From: Streptomyces venezuelae
GTDB lineage: Bacteria; Actinomycetota; Actinomycetes; Streptomycetales; Streptomycetaceae
NCBI RefSeq assembly: GCF_008642355.1
Contig: NZ_CP029193.1
Location: forward strand, 124,001 to 188,000
Length of the DNA stretch: 64,000 nt
Direction: 5' to 3'
A program made the translations under genes and the position numbers. Positions 20,427 to 31,401 of the stretch are shown piece by piece. The first letter of the stretch is position 1. Each line of letters opens with the position of its first letter. A model generated the notes under the pieces. The model saw nothing but the letters and a program-made list of their open reading frames with translations, was not told where the DNA came from and ran no database searches.

Positions 20427-20608
20427 GCACCGGGGTGTTGTGTAAACCGGATCCCGGGGCGGGCGCCCGCCCCGGCGCGGAGCGGCGGCGTCCACATCTC
20501 CGGCTGCTTCGGGGCGAGTTGGCGGCTGTCCCGGGGCGGGGCGGGGGCCGCCGGGGGTGCGCGCAGGGTGCGCAGGGGGTGCGCGCCGGAGGCCTGGCGG
20601 CCCAGAGG

Positions 20609-20821
20609 CTGTGTCATATCCCTGAAGCCGGGTGGTCGCCGTCTGGCACGCACTCCCCCAAGGCCTGGAAGGCCAGGGGCCCGTGCCGCGTTGCCGAACC
20701 GCCCAGGCAGCCCCTCCCCAGGCCTGACGGGCCCCCGGGGGCCTCGCCCAGGACGCTCCGGCGCCTTGCGGTCGCACGCACCAGACGGCGCCCGCTGATC
20801 CGACCCAGGGTCATGGCACAG
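20609..20821. mobile_element. MITE-like element with long imperfect terminal inverted repeats
   Basis: The left end reads CTGTGTCATATCCCTGAAG and the right end, reverse-complemented, CTGTGCCATGACCCTGGG; both continue to CGCCGTCTGG about 35-45 bp inside. The 213-bp element has no coding frame and no obvious target duplication. Relatives of the same arm occur at 23135-23176 and, inverted, near 23330-23373. Confidence 0.45.
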
Positions 20822-21312
20822 GCGCTGAGCCCCGGCACTTCCCCTGCGGCAGGTCGGCGGCGGTCTCCGGGCCCGGCTGCCGCGCCCGCGCCCCCGGGGT
20901 CGCGCCGCTTCCCGTGGCGGGGTCGCTTCCCGTGGCGGGGCCTGCGCAACACCCGCGCGGCGGTGTCCTGTTGGGGTCCTTGCGTCGCGGGCCCGGTCCG
21001 TCTTGGGGGCCGCGGGATCCGGGGGCCGTGGTGCCGGGCGGGGCATGCCGGGGCTGGGGCCTTGCGGGGTGCCGGGCCCGGGGGCCGGGCTCCGGCTTCG
21101 GGGAGGGTGTGTCCGCAGGGGTTCGCGCCGGCCACGGGGTGGGGCGGGGGCGGCTGGGGGCGTCGCCTTGGTGTGCCGTACGGGCGGGTCCGCGCCGCCT
21201 TCTCCTCCGGCGGGGCGGGGGGGCGGCCCGGGAGGGGGCGGGGCGGGCTGCGGGTGGTGGAGGGGCTTTGCCGTGGGAGCCGGGCCGGCGGAGGCGGGGC
21301 CGGCCGGCGGGG

Positions 21313-22272
21313 TCACAGGACGCGGATGGCGGATTCGGCGTGGTGGCGGGCCAGTTGCAGGGTCTGGCGGCTGTCGCGGGCGAGGTCGGCGCGGATGCGG
21401 CGGCGGGCCTCGGCCAGGGTGGTGCCGGCGCCCAGGACCTGTTCGATGTGGTCCTCGCGCAGCAGGGCGTGGTGCTGGGCGACCACTGTGACGCCGCGTT
21501 CGTCGGGCAGCACGGACCATTCGCCGCAGTGCGCGGCCAGCAGCGGGCGGGGCACGGTGGCCTTGTGCACGATGCGTCCGGCGTGCGGGAAGCAGATGCG
21601 GATGCCGGCCACGTTGCGGGCGGGTCCGCCGTCGGCGGCGGTGAGTTCCAGGGCGACTTTCTGGATGCCCAGGTGGGGTTCTTCCAGGGCGGCCCGGCGC
21701 ACGTGCGGGAGCTGGCCGGGCCAGTCGGCGACGTCGTAGAGGAAGCCGTAGACCAGTTCGGCGGGCCCGTTGACGCGGATCGACTCGGCGAAGGAGAGGG
21801 CCAGTTCGTCCAGGCGGGTCCAGCGTTCGGCCAGGAACTGCAGGCTGCGCAGGGTGGAGCGGGTGTTGTCGGTGGTGACCTGGGCGAGCCAGATGGCGTC
21901 CTGGGGCCGGTCGGGGGCGGCGGTGAACTCGTGTTCCAGGGTCACCCGGCAGCGGCCGGGCGCCAGCGGCTGCACGCTCCAGCGGCCGGCCATCGAGGTG
22001 GCGGGCTCCATGAGCAGGTCCTGGCGGAAGGTGATCTGGCGGCGCACGGGGTCCTGGGTGCGGTGGGCGGTCCAGGAGACGATCTGGCCCTCGGCCAGTG
22101 CCCACACCCTCACGCGTTCGTGGACGCCGTCGAAGTCCAGGCGCTGGGCGTAGATGTTGCGCGGCAGGTAGAGCGGCCAGCGTTCGGGGTCCGCGATCAG
22201 CGCGTAGAGGGTGGAGGCGGGTGCGGCCACCTCCCGCGTGTGCGACAGCCGGTGGATGCGCTCGCCGGGCAC
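21313..22272 (-). CDS. Didomain polyketide aromatase/cyclase (SRPBCC/Bet v1-like)
   Basis: A 319-residue protein of the ActVII/didomain ARO/CYC type that closes and aromatises the first ring of a nascent type II polyketide chain. It has two START/SRPBCC modules: residues about 1-155 (HTREVAAPASTLYALIADPERWPLYLP, TFRQDLLMEPATSMAGRW) and about 160-319 (FAESIRVNGPAELVYGFLYDVADWPGQLPHV, TTLAEARRRIRADLARDSR). I start at the GTG at 22272 with AAGGGGGG upstream; the longer open frame is Pro/Arg-rich and unlike the family. No ketosynthase pair accompanies it in the window, which is odd; it may act with genes further left or on the type III product. Confidence 0.9.
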   Translation of the reverse strand: MPGERIHRLSHTREVAAPASTLYALIADPERWPLYLPRNIYAQRLDFDGVHERVRVWALAEGQIVSWTAHRTQDPVRRQITFRQDLLMEPATSMAGRWSVQPLAPGRCRVTLEHEFTAAPDRPQDAIWLAQVTTDNTRSTLRSLQFLAERWTRLDELALSFAESIRVNGPAELVYGFLYDVADWPGQLPHVRRAALEEPHLGIQKVALELTAADGGPARNVAGIRICFPHAGRIVHKATVPRPLLAAHCGEWSVLPDERGVTVVAQHHALLREDHIEQVLGAGTTLAEARRRIRADLARDSRQTLQLARHHAESAIRVL

Positions 22273-23708
22273 CGGGCCCCCCTTTCTCTCGCGTTGTGCA
22301 CGCGACTGGTCGTGGCAAGTCCGGCCGGACCGGGCCGGGTGGTGCAACGCGGCGGGTCGGGGCCGGGGCCCGGTGACGGGCAGGCAGGTTCGGGGTGGAG
22401 CGCGTCCGGAGTGGGGCCGGTGGTCTGTGCAGTGTGCCCCATCCGGCTCGACGCGTGCCCGCAGACGGCTCGAGTCCGCCTCGTCCCGCGCCGGGCACGC
22501 GCACCGAACCGAAGACGGGGCCCGCCCCAGCCCCAGCCCCTTTGGTACTGCTTGGTGCTGCGGCCCGCGCCGCGGCCCGGGACCCGCCCGCGTGACCGGG
22601 CACCGCAGGCGGGCAGCGGGCGCCCGGCGCGGGTGCTGCACGGGGCTGGGCGCCCCGGTGGTGCGGCCCCCGGTGGTGCGGCCCGGGTGGTGCGGGGTGG
22701 CTGGATGCCCGGTGGCGTGGCCGCCGGGCGCCGGGGGCCGTACCCGGATAGCGGGCGCGGTCGGGCGGGTGGTGACCAGATGGCCGTAACCGAAAAGGGA
22801 GCTGGTGCCCAGACGGCCAAAGCCCGACAGCCAGGGGCCGGACTCGTGGTGACCGGGCGGCCGTGGCCGGACGGCCGGCAGGCGGACGGCCAGTGGTCAA
22901 AGGGCTAGTGGCCAGGTGGCCGTGGCCCGACGGCGGGCAGGCGGACGAGCGCCGATTAGGTGTCCGCAGCCGGACAGCCGGTAGCCGGGGGCCGGTGACT
23001 GTGGCCCGAGCGGACGAAGCAGCGGCCGTGGCCGGACAGCCGGTCGGCCAAGCAGCCTCGGCCGACCGGCCGGAAGCCGGACAGCCGGCGATTGGACAGC
23101 CGGCCACCGGGCGTCCCGAGCCGAACGTCAGGCCCTGTGTCCTGGCCCCGGCCGGAGGGCCGCCGTCTGGCACGCACGCCCGCCGTGCTGCCGGAACGCC
23201 CTGGACCCAACTGGGCCTGCCCGGCCGTCCGGGAGCCGGTCAACCGGCGGCCGGACAGCCCAAGGCGGACGGCCGCCGGCCAGACAACCCTGGCAGCCCA
23301 GGCCCAGCGGCCCGTCACCCACTGGCCCCGCACCAGACGACCGAAAGTGAAAGACCGACAGCCAGGACGACAGGACGGCCGGCGACCAGACGGAACGGCC
23401 GGAGCCCTGGCCGGGCACCGTGAGCCGAGACCGGCAACCGGCAACCGGCGGCCGGCGGCCGGCGGCCGGCGGCCGGCGATCAGGCGGGTGGGCCGGACGG
23501 CCGGACAGCGCCCGGACCTGGCCAGACAGCCGGGAGCCGGACGGCCCGCGCCGGGCGGCCGGGGCCCGGCGCGGGCCGGATGCCCGGCTGCCGGCCGGCC
23601 TGTGGCCAAGGGGCCGGGCACCGGGCCGCCGGTGGCCAGGTGCCCGGCCCCTGCCACCCGGTGCCAGGTGCCCGGGGTGCCGGTGTCCGCCGCCCGGTGC
23701 CGGGTGGT
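22273..23708. other. 1.4-kb non-coding interval of degenerate CCGG-rich repeats
   Basis: From about 22640 to 23700 the sequence is built of short degenerate repeats around CCGGACAGCCGG and CCGGACGGCCGG. A second, weaker copy of the MITE-like arm (CTGTGTCCTGGCCCCGG ... CGCCGTCTGGCACGCAC) lies at 23135-23176. The long open frames crossing it have no homology-like features. Confidence 0.65.
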
Positions 23709-24530
23709 TCAGGCCGCGTAGAGGTCGAACGTGGAGGTGCGCCGCGGTCCGGCCGTGACGTCCAGCTGGGGGTCGACGGCCAGCATCGCCTGGTGCAGCC
23801 GCTGCACCTGCGGGGAGGGCTCCACCCCCAGTCCTTCGATCATGCGGATGCGCAGCTTGCGGTAGATCTCCAGGGCCGAGGCCTGCCGCCCCGAGCGGTA
23901 CAGCGCCACCATGGCCTGCGAGTGCAGCCCCTCGTGCTGGGGGTAGCGCGCGGTCAGTTCGGTGAGCTCGGCGATGAGCTCGGAGTGCCGGCCAAGGCGC
24001 AGGTCGGCGTCGATGCGCCGCTCCACGGTGCCCAGGCGGGACTCCTCCAGCCGCATGACCTCGATCTCCAGGATGGGGCCCACCCGCACGTCCACCAGCG
24101 CGGGCCCGCGCCACAGCGCCAGGGCCTGGCGGAAGCGGTCGGCGGCGGTGGCGTCGTCGCCGTTCTCGAAGGCGGTACGGCCCTCGGTGGCCAGGCGGTC
24201 GTACTCGTGCACGTCCACCCCCTCGGGGGGTATCTGCATCAGATAGCCGCCGTGCCGGGTGGCCAGGACCTCCTTGGCGGTGCCGGGGGTGCCGGGCCCC
24301 AGTGCGGTGCCCAGGTGCCGGCGCAGCTGGAGGATGTAGGTCTGCAGGGTGGTCAGCGCGCTCTGGGGCGGTTCGGTGCCCCAGAGTTCCTCCATGAGCG
24401 TGGGAACAGGCATGACCTGTCCGGGATAGAGGGCAAAGAGGGACAAGATCTGCCGCGGCTTGCGTGCCGTCGGAACAATCGATCCCCCGTTGACCTCGGC
24501 GCTCAACGGACCCAGAACCTGAATCTTCAT
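23709..24530 (-). CDS. SARP-family transcriptional activator
   Basis: Streptomyces antibiotic regulatory protein of 273 residues. An OmpR-type winged helix-turn-helix (about 1-95: MKIQVLGPLSAEVNGG, PRQILSLFALYPGQVMPV, TLQTYILQLRRHL) is followed by the bacterial transcriptional activator domain (about 100-250: EYDRLATEGRTAFENGD, EGLHSQAMVALYRSGRQASAL). The ATG at 24530 has GGAG 8 bp upstream; the frame is open for about 150 more residues but that part is Pro/Val-repeat DNA. It probably activates the cluster by binding direct repeats in promoters. Confidence 0.93.
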   Translation of the reverse strand: MKIQVLGPLSAEVNGGSIVPTARKPRQILSLFALYPGQVMPVPTLMEELWGTEPPQSALTTLQTYILQLRRHLGTALGPGTPGTAKEVLATRHGGYLMQIPPEGVDVHEYDRLATEGRTAFENGDDATAADRFRQALALWRGPALVDVRVGPILEIEVMRLEESRLGTVERRIDADLRLGRHSELIAELTELTARYPQHEGLHSQAMVALYRSGRQASALEIYRKLRIRMIEGLGVEPSPQVQRLHQAMLAVDPQLDVTAGPRRTSTFDLYAA

Positions 24531-25230
24531 GGGTGTTCTCCGTACTTCGTCGAGTGTGTGTCTTGACTGCATTCCGTCGCCGCGGGCGCTCTCGTGTCGG
24601 GTGCGGGGCGTCCTCCTTTCGCCGTACGGGCCACCGGGCCCCGGTGGTGCACCAGGAACCGGAACCGGGACAGGAGCCGGAACCAGAACCCGAACCGGAA
24701 CAGGGACTGGGGCAGGGGCTGGGGCTCGGGCTGGGGCTGGGGGGCCGGCCGGCGCGGGGTGCGGTCCGCGTGCCGGGGCCGGGCCGGGTGAGGCGGCGTC
24801 AGGCGCCGTGCGGTGCCTGCGGGTTGCACGGTAGGCGGCGCGGGCCAGGTGCGCCTGGCCCGGGGTGAAGTCCGTGCGGCCGGCAAGGAAACGTTGTCGC
24901 GCACCACCCGCCCGCCCTCCCCCTCGCTCCTCGAAGTCCTTTACACGTCCGTGAACGGTTCCAGCTGCCGTGCATGCCGTGCGGTGCACGGGTGCACGGG
25001 CCCGCTGCGCGGTGGGGCGCGCCAGCCGGCGGTGGTACGCGGTGGTGCACGGCGTGGCCGGTGGGGGCGGCGCACGCGCTCTCCACGCGGCTCGCCCGCC
25101 GCAGATCTCGCGGCGGGCGAGTGCGTGGGGAAGAAGGGGAAGGGCAGGCGGCAGGGGGCCGGCCCGAAGGGGCGGGGCGGACGGGCGGGGGCCGCCCGCT
25201 GCCGGCCGGGCGCCGGCCCCGCGGGGGGGG
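24531..25230. other. Interval between the two SARP genes
   Basis: No gene seen. At 24655-24760 it contains short CCGGAACC-like and GGGGCT repeats. At 24940-24960 an AT-richer motif TTTACACGTCCGTGAA, nearly an inverted repeat on the plus strand, could be part of the promoter for the SARP gene at 24530. Confidence 0.5.
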
Positions 25231-26193
25231 TCAGCCGGTGGGCACCAGCCGTACCTTCACGGCCGGGGGCGCCGGAGCCGCCGCACCCGCCCCCGGGGCC
25301 GGGGCCGGGGCCCCGGGGGCGGCGGCAGCGCCGGCCCCCGCCGCGGCGGGGGCCGGGACGGGGGCGGGGGCGGCCAGGTCGTGGCCGGCGGTCAGGATGG
25401 AGCGCTGCAGGCGCCGCAGCCGGGCCGAGGGCTCCAGGCCCAGCTCGTGCACCAGGGTGGTGCGCAGCCGCTGGTAGGCGTCCAGCGCCTCGCCGCGCCG
25501 GCCGGAGCGGTGCAGGGCCAGCATGTACTGGGCGTGCAGGCTCTCGTGGGTGCGGTAGCCGTTGACCAGCACGGTCAGTTCGGCCAGCAGCTCGCGGTGG
25601 CGGCCCAGGCGCAGGTCGGCCTCGATGCGCCGGTCCAGCGCGCACAGCCGGCTCTCGTCCAGGCGCTTGATCTCCATCTGCAGCTGCGGGCCGGCCTGCA
25701 CGTCGGCGAAGGCGGTGCCCGACCACAGGGCCAGCGCCTCACGCAGCTGGCGGGCCGCGCCGGCGCAGTCCCCGGCGTCCATGGCCCGGTAGCCGGCGCC
25801 CGCCAGCCGCTCGAAGGTCCGCACGTCGCTGGTGCCGCCGCCGCTGCACAGCAGGTACCCGCCGGGCATCGTCACCAGCACGTCCTTGGCACTGCGCCCC
25901 CCGCCCGGGGCGCCCGGCGCGGCGGGGGTGCCCGGCGCGGTGTCCGGGGCGCTGTCGCGCTCCAGCGCGGCGGCGATCAGCTCGCGCAGCTGCAGGACGT
26001 AGGTCTGCAAGGTGGTGCGGGCGCTGCGCGGCGGGGCGGCGCCCCACAGCTCCTCGGTCAGGGCGGACACCGGCACCATCCGGTCGGCGTGCAGCGCCAG
26101 CAGCGCCAGCACCTGCCGGGGCTTGGGGGCCGTGGGCGTGACGGACAGGCCATTTTCCCGCACCGCCAGTGCGCCGAGTACCTCGATGTCCAC
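25231..26193 (-). CDS. SARP-family transcriptional activator, second copy
   Basis: A 320-residue SARP with the same layout as its neighbour: winged-helix domain (MDIEVLGALAVRENG, PRQVLALLALHADRMVPV, TLQTYVLQLREL), BTAD domain (ALDRRIEADLRLGRHRELL, ESLHAQYMLALHRSGRRGEAL) and an extra C-terminal tail of about 45 residues made of Ala/Pro/Gly repeats. An Ala/Pro/Gly insertion also sits before KDVLVTMPGGYLL. The two SARPs share enough residues to be paralogues. An ARE-like operator lies about 110 bp upstream, so this copy is the likely target of the butyrolactone-receptor circuit. Confidence 0.93.
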   Translation of the reverse strand: MDIEVLGALAVRENGLSVTPTAPKPRQVLALLALHADRMVPVSALTEELWGAAPPRSARTTLQTYVLQLRELIAAALERDSAPDTAPGTPAAPGAPGGGRSAKDVLVTMPGGYLLCSGGGTSDVRTFERLAGAGYRAMDAGDCAGAARQLREALALWSGTAFADVQAGPQLQMEIKRLDESRLCALDRRIEADLRLGRHRELLAELTVLVNGYRTHESLHAQYMLALHRSGRRGEALDAYQRLRTTLVHELGLEPSARLRRLQRSILTAGHDLAAPAPVPAPAAAGAGAAAAPGAPAPAPGAGAAAPAPPAVKVRLVPTG

Positions 26194-26293
26194 AGCGTCC
26201 CCTGAAGGTGGTTGTTGCCGCTCGCGTCGAAGCCGCTCGCGGAGCCGATCCCCTTACCGCACCCAGATTCAAATAGATTCGCGGAGCCCTGTC

Positions 26294-26321
26294 AATACAA
26301 AACCGCGTAGTTGGTTTCTAG
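26294..26321. promoter_or_regulatory. ARE-like operator for a butyrolactone-receptor repressor
   Basis: AAACC (26300-26304), 8-bp spacer GCGTAGTT, GGTTT (26313-26317), within AT-rich flanks. Autoregulatory elements of gamma-butyrolactone receptors have this AACC ... GGTT form. It shares the core AAACCGnnnAGTTGGTTT with the site at 32589-32606 in front of a TetR gene. Confidence 0.6.
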
Positions 26322-26474
26322 TTGCGCTGGAGTCCACTTCAGGTGATCTGCCTGCCATTTCTTGAGTGGATCTTGAGGAAGGGGCAGGTCACGCGGGTAT
26401 GGACCGGCGGGTTCCGGCCGCGGGTGGCCGATCCGGCACGGGCGGAATGACCCCCTGGGCCTGGCCGGGACGGC

Positions 26475-26498
26475 AAAACAGCGGGTGCCCGCTGTTTT
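26475..26498. terminator. Bidirectional intrinsic terminator candidate
   Basis: Perfect 11-bp arms, AAAACAGCGGG and CCCGCTGTTTT, with a 2-nt loop. The A/T ends give a T-tract on both strands. It lies between the TetR gene ending at 27017 and the SARP promoter, so it could end the TetR transcript before the SARP gene. A role as protein-binding palindrome is an alternative. Confidence 0.55.
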
Positions 26499-27016
26499 AC
26501 GTTGGGTCTAACAGCGGCTGAAGTCCCGTGGTTTCACGGGGACTTGACGGGACCCGGGCAGGGGGCCGGGGCCGCCCGGGGGCCGTGGGGGCGGGCCTGG
26601 TGCCCTGCGGGGGCGGTTCCGGGGTTAGGAAGGGGCAATTGCGGGGTCTGAGGGGGTGGTTTCCGGAGGGTCTGGGAGGGGGTTCCGGGGCCCGGAAGGG
26701 CACCTCCGGTGCCCCGCCCGGGGACGGTCCGGCGTCCACGCGGGCTCCACCGGGCAGGGCCGGGCAGGGCCGGGCGGGGGCGGGCGGGGGCGGGCGGGGC
26801 GAGTGAGGGAGGCGGGGCGCGGAGTGGCTTCCGGAGTGCCGTGCCCGGGAGAGCACCCTCGGGGCCCGGACGCCCGGGATTCCCCGGCCCCCTCCGGGAC
26901 GCCGTGGACGCCGTGACTTCCGGTCGCCCCGGGGGGCGGGCCCGCACGGGATGTGCCGGTGCGGGCCGCCGTCACGCCAGGGAGCGCCCCGGGGGGGGCG
27001 GGGAGCCTCCGGGGGG

Positions 27017-27748
27017 TTACGGGCGCCGGGGGCGGCGGGGGCCGTGCGGGGCGGCGCCCCGGCCGCCGGGGCCGCTTCGGCCCTCCCGGACGCCCGGGGC
27101 GCCCGGGGCGGCGGGGGCAGTGGGAGCGGCGGGGGCAGGGGGCGTGGCGGGGGCAGGGGGCGTGGCGGGGTGGGGGGTGAGGCGGGGCAGCAGGAGGTCC
27201 CAGTACTGGGCCAGGGTGCGCGGGGAGAGCCACCGGGGGTCGGTGCGGCCCAGCGCGGCGAAACCGACGGTGGCCGCGACGACGGCTGCCGCCGCGGCGG
27301 CCGGGCTGACGCCGCCGGCCAGGGCGCCCTGGCGGCGGGCGGTGTGCAGCAGCGTCTCGACCCAGCGCTGCCAGGCGCCGCGCAGGTCCAGCGGGTCGGT
27401 GCGCCAGGGGGCGGGGCCCACCAGCTGGAACCCGGCGCGTACCACGATGTCCTGTTCCAGGGCGTGCAGCAGGGCGTTCCCGGCCGCGGCCAGACGCGGC
27501 AGCGGGCTGCTGTGGTGTTCCTCGGCCTGGCGGGTGATGCGGTGCAAGGTGGCCAGCGAGGCCGCCTCCACGGCGCGGGCCAGGGCCTGTTTGTTCTCGA
27601 AGTGGAAGTGCAGGGCGCCGGTGCTGACCCCGGCCCGCCGGCTGATGGTGCCCAGCGTGGCCGGTACGAAGCCTTCCTCGGCAAACACCTCGGCGGCCGC
27701 CCGCATCAGTGACTCCCGCGTGCGCGCGGCACGTTCCTGCTGCACCAT
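27017..27748 (-). CDS. TetR-family regulator, gamma-butyrolactone receptor/pseudo-receptor type
   Basis: A 243-residue repressor. N-terminal helix-turn-helix: ERAARTRESLMRAAAEVFAEEGF, then TLGTISRRAGVSTGALHFHFENKQALA, the recognition-helix signature of the ScbR/ArpA group. The ligand domain carries EQDIVVRAGFQL and ends in a long Ala/Pro tail (ATPPAPATPPAPAAPTAPAA). The ATG at 27748 has AGGAG 7 bp upstream. It resembles the TetR at 32.6 kb more than the one at 35.1 kb, suggesting a pseudo-receptor that answers antibiotics or intermediates rather than butyrolactone. Confidence 0.88.
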   Translation of the reverse strand: MVQQERAARTRESLMRAAAEVFAEEGFVPATLGTISRRAGVSTGALHFHFENKQALARAVEAASLATLHRITRQAEEHHSSPLPRLAAAGNALLHALEQDIVVRAGFQLVGPAPWRTDPLDLRGAWQRWVETLLHTARRQGALAGGVSPAAAAAAVVAATVGFAALGRTDPRWLSPRTLAQYWDLLLPRLTPHPATPPAPATPPAPAAPTAPAAPGAPGVREGRSGPGGRGAAPHGPRRPRRP

Positions 27749-28711
27749 CGTGGCTCTCCTGGACTGGGCACGGACACGGGCACCTCCGGCAGGCCGGCCC
27801 GCGCCCCCCATGGCGGAGGCGGGGCGGCCGCCGCCCACCGTAAGCCGACTCCCGCCCCAGCCCAGACGGCTGCCCGCCGCAGCCGACTGCGGACTGACGA
27901 CTACCGGTTGGCAGCTGCCCGTCGGCGACTGCCGATTCGGGGTGGGCGGTGGCCGGTTGGCGGTTGGCTGCTGCTGACTGGCGGCTGCCGGACAGCGGTT
28001 GGTGGCGGGTGGCTGGGGGTGGGCAGTTGCCTGCTGGCAGTTGCTGCGTGGCGGCTGCCCGCTGACGGTTGCCGGTCGGCGGCTGGTGGACAGTTGACGT
28101 TACGGCGGCGGGCGGCCGGCGTTGTGGTTGCCGACTGCCGGTCAGGCAGCCGACGTTACGGCCACCCGGTACGGGCTGCCGGCCCGGCGGCTGGTGGCCG
28201 CCAGTGGTGGGCGGCCGGCAGTTGCTGGTTGGCGGCCGGCGTTGCGGTGGCCGGGGCAGCCCGCAGCTCCCCCTCCCCTCCCCCAGACCCTCAGGTCCCG
28301 ACCCGTCCGCCCCCGGGCCCCGCGAGGCGGCCCGGAGTCCCCTGCAATCCGTTCCTTGGAGTCCTGCCCTGCCGGAGGCGAGGGCCTGAGGGGGGTGGGG
28401 GGGGAGCGCGGCCCCTCGACTGCGGCGGACGCGCGGCTGACATACGGGACTTCACCCCGGCCCCCAGTTCCCGGTCCCCGGTTCCCGGGCCGCGGGGCGG
28501 GCCGGGTGGTTCCGGGCGGCCGGACGCCGGGCGGGGGCCGGGGGCGGGGGCGGGGCCCCGCGGGCGCGGGGCCGGGGGCGGCGGCGCCCTGCCCCGCGTA
28601 CCCCTGGCAGGGCCGGGAGAGCCACGGCGCCGCACCGCGCGCACCGCGCGCACCGCGCGGGCCCGAGCGGACGGCCCCGGGCCGGGCGGGCGGCCCCGGG
28701 CGGGGCGGGGG
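27749..28711. other. Non-coding interval of GGCTGCCGG-type repeats
   Basis: Between 27840 and 28260 the plus strand repeats degenerate units such as GGCGGCTGCCGGTTGG and GGCAGTTGC. The rest is GC-rich without a recognisable gene. The promoter of the TetR gene at 27748 should lie at its left edge. Confidence 0.6.
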
Positions 28712-30304
<1,593 letters not shown>

Positions 30305-31188
30305 GACGGTCCCCTTTCTCCTCGAATCGGCCCGGCCCCGCCCGCGGCGGGCCCGGCACCCGGCCGGACCGGACCGCAGCCACGGACCAGACCCACTGCA
30401 GCGGATCTCACATCCAGGACATGTCCCATCACCCCGCACCCCGCACCCCGCAAGGACCAAGCCCCCGGGACACCCGGATGCCGGATCCCCGGCCCCGGCA
30501 CACCGGGACCCGAGGCCTGGGACCCGAGGCCTGGGGCCTGGGCCCCTGGTAGCAGGGACCGGGGCCCGCCCCTGCCGAGCCGGGGGCGGGCGGCCCGGCC
30601 CGGGAGCCGGTTTCCCCCGGCCCCCGGACCCAGCCCCCATTCCCCGGGGGGGGCGGATGGCCCGTTCCCGGGCCCGCTCTGCTGCCGGACCCGACTCCAT
30701 GCCGGGCCCGGCCCTGTCCCCGGGCCCGGCTCTCTTGACCGGCCCCGCCCTACTGCCGGACCCAGCTCTGACTGCCGGGCCCAACCCTGCTGCCCGGCCC
30801 CGCTGTTCCCGGGCCCGCTCTGCTGCCGGACCCGACTCCGGTGCCGGGCCCGGCACTCTTGCCGGGCCGCTCCCTTCCCGGGCCCGGCTGTGGACCGCTC
30901 TCTTCCCGGGCCCAACCCTGCTGCCCGGGCCGCGCTCTGTTTCCGGGTCTGTTTCCCGGCGCGGCTCTGGTGCCCGGCCCTGCTGCGGTGCCGGATCCAG
31001 CTGTGGTGCCGGGCCCCGGTGGTGTCTGGCCCCGAGGCCACTTCCCCGGTCCGGGCCCGGACACAACGCCGGTCCCGGTCCAGCTCCCGTTGCCGGTCTC
31101 CGGTCACGCGCCGGTCCGGGTTCGGGCACCCCCCGGCAAGGGGCAGGGCGCCGGGCGTCCGGACCGGGTGGCGACGTGTGCGTGTGTG
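30305..31188. other. Non-coding repeat interval between carboxylase genes
   Basis: About 880 bp. From 30650 to 31100 it consists of degenerate copies of CCCGGGCCCGGCTCT and CTGCTGCCGGACCC units. The long frames across it (repeats of GPGP and RARS type) look like artefacts. No gene is supported. Confidence 0.65.
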
Positions 31189-31401
31189 TCAGCGCCAGCT
31201 GTGCGGTGCCCGGTAGGCCCGGGCGGGCTCCGGCGGACGCCAGGCCGCGACCCGGCGCGGTACGTGCGGTATCCGGTCCCCGCCCGGCGGCCGGCCGGCG
31301 GCCAGCGAGAACAGTGTCACGGCAACAGCGGCGAGCTCTTCGTCGCTGGCCTGCCCCCGCTCGATCCTGAGCAGGGCAGTCCTACGTTCGGCAGCGTCCA
31401 C
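31189..31401 (-). CDS. Acyl-CoA carboxylase epsilon subunit
   Basis: A 70-residue protein that in actinomycetes binds and activates the biotin-dependent acyl-CoA carboxylase. It begins at a GTG (31401) with GGGAGG 8 bp upstream. It shows the epsilon pattern: LLRIERGQASDEELAAVAV near the N-terminus, then a Pro/Arg-rich linker and the terminal WRPPEPARAYRAPHSWR. It is upstream of the beta subunit on the same strand but separated by almost 900 bp of repeats, wider than usual for this pair. Confidence 0.85.
   Translation of the reverse strand: MDAAERRTALLRIERGQASDEELAAVAVTLFSLAAGRPPGGDRIPHVPRRVAAWRPPEPARAYRAPHSWR

Larger units (their letters stand above)
19272..21312. other. 2-kb interval without a protein gene; promoter region of the core operon
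   Basis: No frame has gene-like codon use on either strand. It holds a relatively AT-richer stretch at 19280-19300 next to the THN synthase start, a G-rich block (19.4-20.0 kb), a 21-bp direct repeat at 19978-20005, a palindrome at 20411-20426 and a MITE-like inverted-repeat element at 20609-20821. Confidence 0.7.
26194..27016. other. Regulatory interval upstream of the second SARP gene
   Basis: The first 150 bp are the most AT-rich non-coding DNA of the cluster and hold the ARE-like operator at 26294-26321. A symmetric hairpin at 26475-26498 follows, then about 500 bp of G-rich low-complexity DNA without a gene. Confidence 0.6.

Noticed and set aside
24655..24760. G-rich and CCGGAA repeats as a structured regulatory RNA
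   Set aside because: Simple hexamer-type repeat with no compensatory pairing between copies that I could see.
23709..24989. 150-residue N-terminal extension of the first SARP
   Set aside because: The extra part is Pro/Val/Ala repeat sequence coded by CCGGAACC-like repeats; a good ribosome site lies just before the canonical SARP N-terminus.
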